DNA of 38,469 nt from assembly GCF_007991215.1 (NCBI RefSeq), contig NZ_BJXX01000083.1, positions 1 through 38,469 on the forward strand. The letters are read 5' to 3'. Shown piece after piece: positions 34,541-38,469 of the stretch; positions within the stretch are counted from its first letter, which is position 1; the number at the start of each line of letters is the position of its first letter. Source of the DNA: Aneurinibacillus danicus (GTDB lineage Bacteria; Bacillota; Bacilli; Aneurinibacillales; Aneurinibacillaceae). A program made the translations under genes and the position numbers. The notes under the pieces are model-generated. The model did not search any database and was not told where the DNA came from. It saw only the letters and a list, made by a program, of their open reading frames with translations.

Positions 34541-34556
34541 AGTTATTTAAATAACT
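34541..34556. promoter_or_regulatory. Likely TetR operator
   Basis: AGTTATTTAAATAACT is a perfect 16-bp palindrome. It lies a few bases downstream of the start point predicted for the TetR promoter. Confidence 0.7.
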
Positions 34557-34567
34557 AACTTGAATTT

Positions 34568-34596
34568 ATTGTATAACAAAGGAAAAGCTCTGTAAA
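34568..34596 (-). promoter_or_regulatory. Probable promoter of the TetR-DUF5367 genes
   Basis: On the minus strand, TTTACA (34596-34591), 17-nt spacer, TACAAT (34573-34568). Confidence 0.55.
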
Positions 34597-34610
34597 TTAC
34601 TCATTTTTTA

Positions 34611-34686
34611 TGAAAATCATGAAGAAAGAAGGAGAGGGACAGAGGAAATGAGAGCCAGGGGAGAAAAAGGCGCACGCCTTTTTCCA
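34611..34686 (+). repeat. Dispersed intergenic repeat, copy B
   Basis: Matches copy A (1761-1827, minus strand) from TGAAAATCATGA through GAGCCAGGG to the final inverted repeat GAAAAAGGCG/CGCCTTTTTC, with about 9 extra bases in the purine-rich middle. The centre of the inverted repeat differs (CA here, TT in copy A read the same way) while both arms are identical. The remaining gap to steT is AT-rich and shows a small CCCGAAAAGGG hairpin near 34764 but no clear promoter. Confidence 0.7.
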
Positions 34687-34832
34687 CATTACGTTAAATA
34701 AAGTTAGAATTAAAAGAAAAGTTTACAGAAAAATAATTTTAATTAATTGAAAAATAGATATTCCCGAAAAGGGTGGTATGATGTTTTTGTATTCTATAGA
34801 AAGACACGTGTTCCTGTGGGGTGAACAAAATT

Positions 34833-36182
34833 ATGGGGATGACAGAAAATAAACTTAAAAAGGAAATTGGCTTTACGGTCGCGATGTCGCTTGTAATCGG
34901 AACTGTTATAGGCTCCGGTGTATTTATGAAACCAGGCAAGGTCATAGAGTATGCAGGCGATTCGACCATGGCGCTCTGGGCCTGGATACTGGGCGGCATT
35001 ATTACATTGGCGGGCGGACTCACCATTGCAGAGGTCAGTTCTCAGATTCCTAAAACAGGTGGTTTGTATGTATATTTGGAAGAAGTGTATGGCAAGGTAT
35101 GGGGGTATTTAAGCGGCTGGGTACAGACGATTATTTATGGGCCAGCGATTATTGGCGCGCTCGGATTGTATTTTGGTTCATTGCTGGCCAATTTATTCTC
35201 ATTAGAAGGACAGTGGAAGCTATGGCTCGGAATCGGATCCGTCGTATTTCTGGGCATAATCAATAGTATCGGTACGAAGTACGGGGGCATTGTACAGACG
35301 TTATCTACAGTCGGTAAGCTGATTCCTATTGCTTTAATTATTGTGTTTGGCATTTGGAAGGGAAACAACGAAGTACTGGGTATCGGCAGCGGGATTTCTA
35401 GTACAGAAGTGAGTTTAGGAGCTGCCGTTTTGGCCACTTTGTGGGCGTATGACGGATGGATGTTGGTTGGTTTTGTAGCAGGCGAAATGAAAAATCCGGC
35501 CAAGCTTTTGCCGCGCGCCATTATTACGGGCCTTTCGCTTGTGACAGCCATTTATTTGCTGGTGAATGTGGCGCTTCTGCAAGTGCTTCCGGCTGATAAA
35601 GTTGTAGCGTTAGGGGAAAATGCGGCGGGAACCGCAGCTTCTGTTTTGTTCGGTGATATTGGCGGTAAACTAATTAGCATCGGTATCCTGGTTTCAATTT
35701 TCGGCTGCCTAAACGGCAAAATTCTAACGTTTCCCCGTGTGCCGTACGCGATGGCAGAGCGTGAACAGTTGCCGGGTTCCGGTCTTTTATCGAGAGTACA
35801 TGATAAGTTTGGTACTCCGGTATACGCGACGACACTGCAAATCGTATTTGCCGTTGTTATGATGATTATCAGCAATCCGGATCGTCTGTCGGAAATCGCG
35901 ATTTTTTCCGTATATCTGTTCTATATTCAGGCATTTTTTGCGGTGTTTATTTTGCGTAAACGGAATCGGGACGTAAAGCGTGTGTATAGCGTACCGCTGT
36001 ATCCGCTTATTCCGATTGTCGCCATTATCGGATCTGGCTTCGTTGTAATAAGCACAATCTTTGACAATCCGCAGGATAGTCTTTTGGCGATTGGTATAAC
36101 GCTAGCGGGATTGCCGGTTTATTTTATGCTCCAACGCGGGCGGGCAAGAAACCGGAAAGAGACGGTCAAGGCGGCAGGATAG
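34833..36182 (+). CDS. steT: APC-family amino-acid exchanger, SteT-like
   Basis: A 12-helix amino-acid transporter of the APC superfamily, LAT subfamily. It closely resembles, from memory, Bacillus SteT (serine/threonine exchanger) throughout: KKEIGFTVAMSLVIGTVIGS, GVFMKPGKVIEYAGDS, GGLTIAEVSSQIPKTGGLY, IIYGPAIIGALGLYFGSLLA, INSIGTKYGGIVQTLSTVGK and VSIFGCLNGKILTFPRVPYA. It has about 449 aa. ATG at 34833 is chosen, 9 nt after TGGGGTGA; a GTG at 34821 and an ATG at 34839 are possible alternatives. Substrate is assumed by similarity only. Confidence 0.88.
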   Translation: MGMTENKLKKEIGFTVAMSLVIGTVIGSGVFMKPGKVIEYAGDSTMALWAWILGGIITLAGGLTIAEVSSQIPKTGGLYVYLEEVYGKVWGYLSGWVQTIIYGPAIIGALGLYFGSLLANLFSLEGQWKLWLGIGSVVFLGIINSIGTKYGGIVQTLSTVGKLIPIALIIVFGIWKGNNEVLGIGSGISSTEVSLGAAVLATLWAYDGWMLVGFVAGEMKNPAKLLPRAIITGLSLVTAIYLLVNVALLQVLPADKVVALGENAAGTAASVLFGDIGGKLISIGILVSIFGCLNGKILTFPRVPYAMAEREQLPGSGLLSRVHDKFGTPVYATTLQIVFAVVMMIISNPDRLSEIAIFSVYLFYIQAFFAVFILRKRNRDVKRVYSVPLYPLIPIVAIIGSGFVVISTIFDNPQDSLLAIGITLAGLPVYFMLQRGRARNRKETVKAAG

Positions 36183-36277
36183 TTGGGTTAAACTGTATAA
36201 AGGATGGAATGGATAAGCGGAAGAGCAGAAGCTCATATTAAGGAAGAACATTAAGATATGAGCAGGAGGAGACGACC

Positions 36278-36559
36278 ATGCGTGACCAGCAATCCACCAT
36301 GCAGACGCAAAATCCGATTTCCCAGGCACAGAATGCGGTAAGAAATGCCAAAAATGCAACCGCGCAAATGCAGTCGCATCCGACGTCGCAGACGCTTGAA
36401 GGAGCAGAGAATGCAATTGAACAAGCCGAACACGCTATTGCACAGGCGCAGACAAGCGAGAACGAAAGGGCGGTAGCCGAGTCAGCCGAGCAACTGACAG
36501 AGGCACGTGAACGCTTGGCTCAGGCTCAACAAATTCAAACGCAAGGAAATATAAAATAA
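36278..36559 (+). CDS. Small Ala/Gln-rich helical protein of unknown function
   Basis: A 93-aa hydrophilic protein with no signal peptide, no Cys and few hydrophobic residues besides Ala. Its repeats of the type AxxAI-xQAQ (NAIEQAEHAIAQAQ, QNAVRNAKNATAQMQ) predict long amphipathic helices or a coiled coil. It may be related to small DUF3813-type Bacillus proteins, but this is a guess. The AGGAGGAG ribosome site before ATG at 36278 is excellent and a terminator follows, so it is probably a real monocistronic gene. Confidence 0.7.
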   Translation: MRDQQSTMQTQNPISQAQNAVRNAKNATAQMQSHPTSQTLEGAENAIEQAEHAIAQAQTSENERAVAESAEQLTEARERLAQAQQIQTQGNIK

Positions 36560-36575
36560 TGTAGAAATGAAGTGT

Positions 36576-36609
36576 AAAAAATGATCGCGAAAAAAGCGGT
36601 CATTTTTTT
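36576..36609 (+). terminator. Terminator of the small helical protein gene
   Basis: AAAATGATCGC pairs with GCGGTCATTTT (one G-U pair), followed by a T-run. Confidence 0.85.
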
Positions 36610-36706
36610 ATCGTTTTAGGGCGAGAAGACCCCTTCCTCCATCGCTAAAAGCGATAGGGAGGGGATGAATCGCCTTCGAATGAAAAACGAAACAAAATCT
36701 CTCATT

Positions 36707-36739
36707 TTTCTTTTAAAAGAAACATTTGTTCGGTATAAT
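36707..36739 (+). promoter_or_regulatory. Probable tnpB promoter with a 16-bp palindrome
   Basis: TATAAT (36734-36739) has TTTTAA 17 nt upstream as a weak -35. The latter lies in the perfect palindrome TTTCTTTTAAAAGAAA (36707-36722). Confidence 0.4.
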
Positions 36740-36767
36740 GAAGGCATAGGAAAAGGGAGGGGAAACC

Positions 36768-38210
36768 ATGTACCGTGCCCAGCAGATTCACATCAAAAAA
36801 GGGCACCGTTTCTACGCCTATTGTGAAGACCTCTGCCGGAAAGCCAATTACCTCTACAATGTAACCAACTTCTACATCCGCCAGCTTTTTTCCGGCCTGC
36901 CAAAAGAAGAAAACGAGCGGCACACCTTAGAACAGGAAGCCATTGATTTCATCTATCGGCACCTTCCTGCATTGAACCAAATCCAGATCGATTACGTGCA
37001 AAAACGCCGGAGGAAAGAGGCGACGAAACCGGAAGAAGAACGAAAACAGATTCCGGACGCCAACCTCTATGCCATGCCGACCCTTGAAAAACCGTTCTTG
37101 CCCTATGGCCTTCTCGAAGGGATATTAAAACTTACCAAACACCCCGACTACATCGCCCTTCCCGGACAGGTGAACCAAAAAGTCATGCGCAAGGTCTACG
37201 ACAACTGGACCTCCTTTTTTGCCAGCCTAAAAGCGTATAAAGCAAACCCCGAAGCGTTTACCGGTCGTCCCCGCATACCGAAGTATAAGAAAAAGAATGG
37301 GGTTACGGCTGTTTTCTTCTCCAACCAGGTATGCAAAGTGAAACAAGAAAAGTACCTTCAGTTTCCGAAAACATCCCAGCGTCTCAACCTCGGCAAGTTA
37401 GGTATGCGGATAAAAAACCTTCAGGAAGTCCGGATCATCCCTTCGTATGGGGCGTATACGATTGAAATGGTCTGCAAGCAGGAGGAAACGCCTTCTCTTT
37501 CGGAGAAGCCCACTCGCATTCTTGGCATTGATCTGGGGGTAAACAACGCCGCAACTCTCGCAAACAATATCGGACAGCCTCCGGTAATTGTTAAGGGCGG
37601 CGTGGTCAAAAGCATCAACCAGTTCTACAACAAACAGCGGGCCTATTATACGGCGATCCTGCGCAAGGGAAAACAGCCCAACGAAGGGCCGTTTCACAGC
37701 AAACGTCTGCTTCGTCTGGATCAAAAACGGCAGCGGAAAATTAAAGATTTCCTTCATAAAGCCAGCTTCCGTATTATCGAACAGGCAAAAGCCTGGAAAA
37801 TTGACACCATTGTAATCGGAAAAAGCAAAGGGTGGAAGAACGAAGTCCCCATGCGCAAAGGCGCGAAGCAAACGTTTGCGTTTCTTCCGTTTGAATCGTT
37901 CATTCAGATGCTGACATACAAAGGAGAACAAGCGGGGATTCGGGTGCTCACCACCGAAGAGAGCTACACCTCCCAGGCCGATTTCTTAGCAAATGACCCG
38001 CTGCCTGTCTATGGGGAATTTACAGCTGCGCCCCTTTTCAGCGGAAAACGGATCGCACGCGGGCTGTACCAGAGCGGAACCGGGATCGTGTGGAATGCCG
38101 ATGTGAATGCCGCCTATAATATTATCCGAAAAGCAGTTTCCGACGCCTTTCGCGGAGGAAATAGAGGGGTTGTTTGTGTGTCAACTCCACTTGTGGTGAA
38201 GGTCCGGTGA
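36768..38210 (+). CDS. tnpB: TnpB-family RNA-guided nuclease, non-canonical active site
   Basis: A 480-aa TnpB. The N-terminal part has the CRKANYLYNVTNFYIRQ helix. The RuvC-I motif is ILGIDLGVNNAATLAN (Asp255) and RuvC-III is VWNADVNAAYNIIRKA (Asp445). The RuvC-II strand reads DTIVIGKSKGW, with Gly351 where TnpB normally has catalytic Glu. Glu359, Glu397 and Glu398 (TTEESYTSQADF) are nearby candidates. No CxxC zinc-ribbon pair exists between the YTS motif and RuvC-III; the only cysteines are 19, 23, 189, 236 and 470. The frame is intact and ATG at 36768 follows GGGAGGGG. Known TnpB proteins cut DNA guided by a transcript from the element's right end. Confidence 0.88.
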   Translation: MYRAQQIHIKKGHRFYAYCEDLCRKANYLYNVTNFYIRQLFSGLPKEENERHTLEQEAIDFIYRHLPALNQIQIDYVQKRRRKEATKPEEERKQIPDANLYAMPTLEKPFLPYGLLEGILKLTKHPDYIALPGQVNQKVMRKVYDNWTSFFASLKAYKANPEAFTGRPRIPKYKKKNGVTAVFFSNQVCKVKQEKYLQFPKTSQRLNLGKLGMRIKNLQEVRIIPSYGAYTIEMVCKQEETPSLSEKPTRILGIDLGVNNAATLANNIGQPPVIVKGGVVKSINQFYNKQRAYYTAILRKGKQPNEGPFHSKRLLRLDQKRQRKIKDFLHKASFRIIEQAKAWKIDTIVIGKSKGWKNEVPMRKGAKQTFAFLPFESFIQMLTYKGEQAGIRVLTTEESYTSQADFLANDPLPVYGEFTAAPLFSGKRIARGLYQSGTGIVWNADVNAAYNIIRKAVSDAFRGGNRGVVCVSTPLVVKVR

Positions 38211-38270
38211 CGGATTCACCCAGGAAACCCCCACTTCACGCGCGCATGCGATAAGTGGGGGAGTGTTCAT
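38161..38270 (+). ncRNA. Probable TnpB guide RNA scaffold (reRNA/omegaRNA)
   Basis: The 3' end of tnpB and the right end carry stems: GTTG/CAAC, CCAC/GTGG, the nested GGTGAA-TCCG/CGGA-TTCACC (38195-38220) containing the tnpB stop codon, and CCCCCACTT/AAGTGGGGG (38228-38261). TnpB guide RNAs are known to overlap the gene's 3' end and to take the guide from DNA just beyond the right end, here about 38270-38290. The 5' limit is a guess. Confidence 0.55.
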
Positions 38271-38319
38271 ATTTAAGATATGATAAATTTAATTTCGTTG
38301 CCGCAACAAAAACAAAGTA

Positions 38320-38348
38320 TTGTACAAAGTTAATGAATTTGATACAAT
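38320..38348 (+). promoter_or_regulatory. Tandem promoter 1 (outward)
   Basis: TTGTAC (38320-38325), 17-nt spacer, TACAAT (38343-38348), followed by ATAAAAGTTGC. The 38211-38469 region holds no gene. Confidence 0.65.
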
Positions 38349-38398
38349 ATAAAAGTTGCTGTCAAAGCAATATCGAATCAAAAAACAACAAAAAGTTA

Positions 38399-38427
38399 TT
38401 GACAAAAAGATTCGAGTTTGATAAGAT
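38399..38427 (+). promoter_or_regulatory. Tandem promoter 2 (outward)
   Basis: Consensus TTGACA (38399-38404), 17-nt spacer, TAAGAT (38422-38427), followed by ATAAAAGTCAC. The layout repeats promoter 1 after 79 bp. Paired promoters like this often precede rRNA operons in Bacillales; the gene itself lies beyond the window. Confidence 0.7.
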
Positions 38428-38469
38428 ATAAAAGTCACCGCTGAGACATGGCGATATACAAAAAAGAAG

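Larger units (their letters stand above)
36620..38270 (+). mobile_element. TnpB-only IS200/IS605-type element (IS1341-like)
   Basis: One tnpB gene lies between two imperfect hairpins, without a tnpA transposase. The left hairpin (36620-36674) has outer arms GGCGA/TCGCC and inner arms CCCCTTCC-ATCGCT/AGCGAT-GGGAGGGG. The right hairpin (38228-38261) has arms CCCCCACTT/AAGTGGGGG and is followed by AGTGTTCA. Subterminal palindromes and no terminal inverted repeats are typical of IS200/IS605 elements. Exact ends are not known: up to about 20 nt on either side is uncertain. Movement would need a TnpA supplied from elsewhere. Confidence 0.75.

Noticed and set aside
38161-38270. CRISPR array or CRISPR-associated locus near tnpB
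   Set aside because: No regularly spaced repeats are present; the structures are single hairpins of an IS right end.
38211-38469. rRNA gene inside the window
   Set aside because: Only promoters are present; no 16S sequence is recognisable before the window ends.

Overview
The window looks like chromosome from an endospore-former-type Bacillota, most likely a Paenibacillaceae/Aneurinibacillus-like member of the Bacillales. This is inferred from strong AGGAGG-type ribosome sites, frequent GTG/TTG starts, Gram-positive lipoprotein signals and gene sets arranged as in Bacillus (qoxABCD, glnQHMP, opuCA-CD, hutPH, steT, pdxK). I cannot assign a species from sequence alone.

Layout. 1-3.7 kb: DEAD-box RNA helicase (cshA) and glutaminyl-tRNA synthetase (glnS), with an unusual intergenic region between them. 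3.8-8 kb: a MarR regulator, pyridoxine kinase (pdxK, minus strand), and a TetR-regulated pair (atypical SDR plus DUF72 protein). 8.2-12.1 kb: a complete aa3-type quinol oxidase operon, qoxABCD. 12.2-13.8 kb: fused methionine sulfoxide reductase msrAB and an unknown lipoprotein. 13.9-19.9 kb: a glycerol-3-phosphate/glycerophosphodiester module, in which the antiterminator glpP follows a structured leader and is followed by a HAD-hydrolase remnant, ugpC, ugpA, ugpE, ugpB and ugpQ. 20-24.3 kb: a drug-efflux operon (MarR, short HlyD adaptor, DHA2 MFS pump, long lipoprotein adaptor) behind a perfect 20-bp palindrome. 24.4-26.6 kb: hutP, a HutP-type attenuator and hutH, without hutU/I/G. 26.7-30.1 kb: osmoprotectant importer opuCABCD. 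30.3-33.5 kb: polar amino-acid importer glnQHMP. 33.5-34.5 kb: a TetR/DUF5367 pair on the minus strand. 34.8-36.6 kb: a SteT-like amino-acid exchanger and a small Ala/Gln-rich helical protein. 36.6-38.3 kb: a TnpB-only IS200/IS605-type element with recognisable left-end and right-end hairpins. 38.3-38.47 kb: two near-identical tandem promoters pointing out of the window, possibly for an rRNA operon or another strongly expressed RNA.

Regulation by RNA is a theme: two antiterminator genes (glpP, hutP) each sit beside a terminator they could control, and the amino-acid importer has a terminator after its binding-protein gene. Several operators can be read as palindromes (TetR at about 5.5/6.1 kb, MarR at 20.04 kb, TetR at 34.5 kb).

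The most interesting items are: the TnpB with a non-canonical RuvC-II position (Gly where Glu is expected) and no zinc-finger cysteines, together with its probable guide-RNA scaffold; a GlpP-type leader in front of a ugp import operon; a cryptic HAD remnant inside that operon; a two-copy dispersed intergenic repeat (1.76 and 34.6 kb, opposite orientations); and an inverted repeat with one arm in the glnS promoter spacer and the other over its ribosome site.
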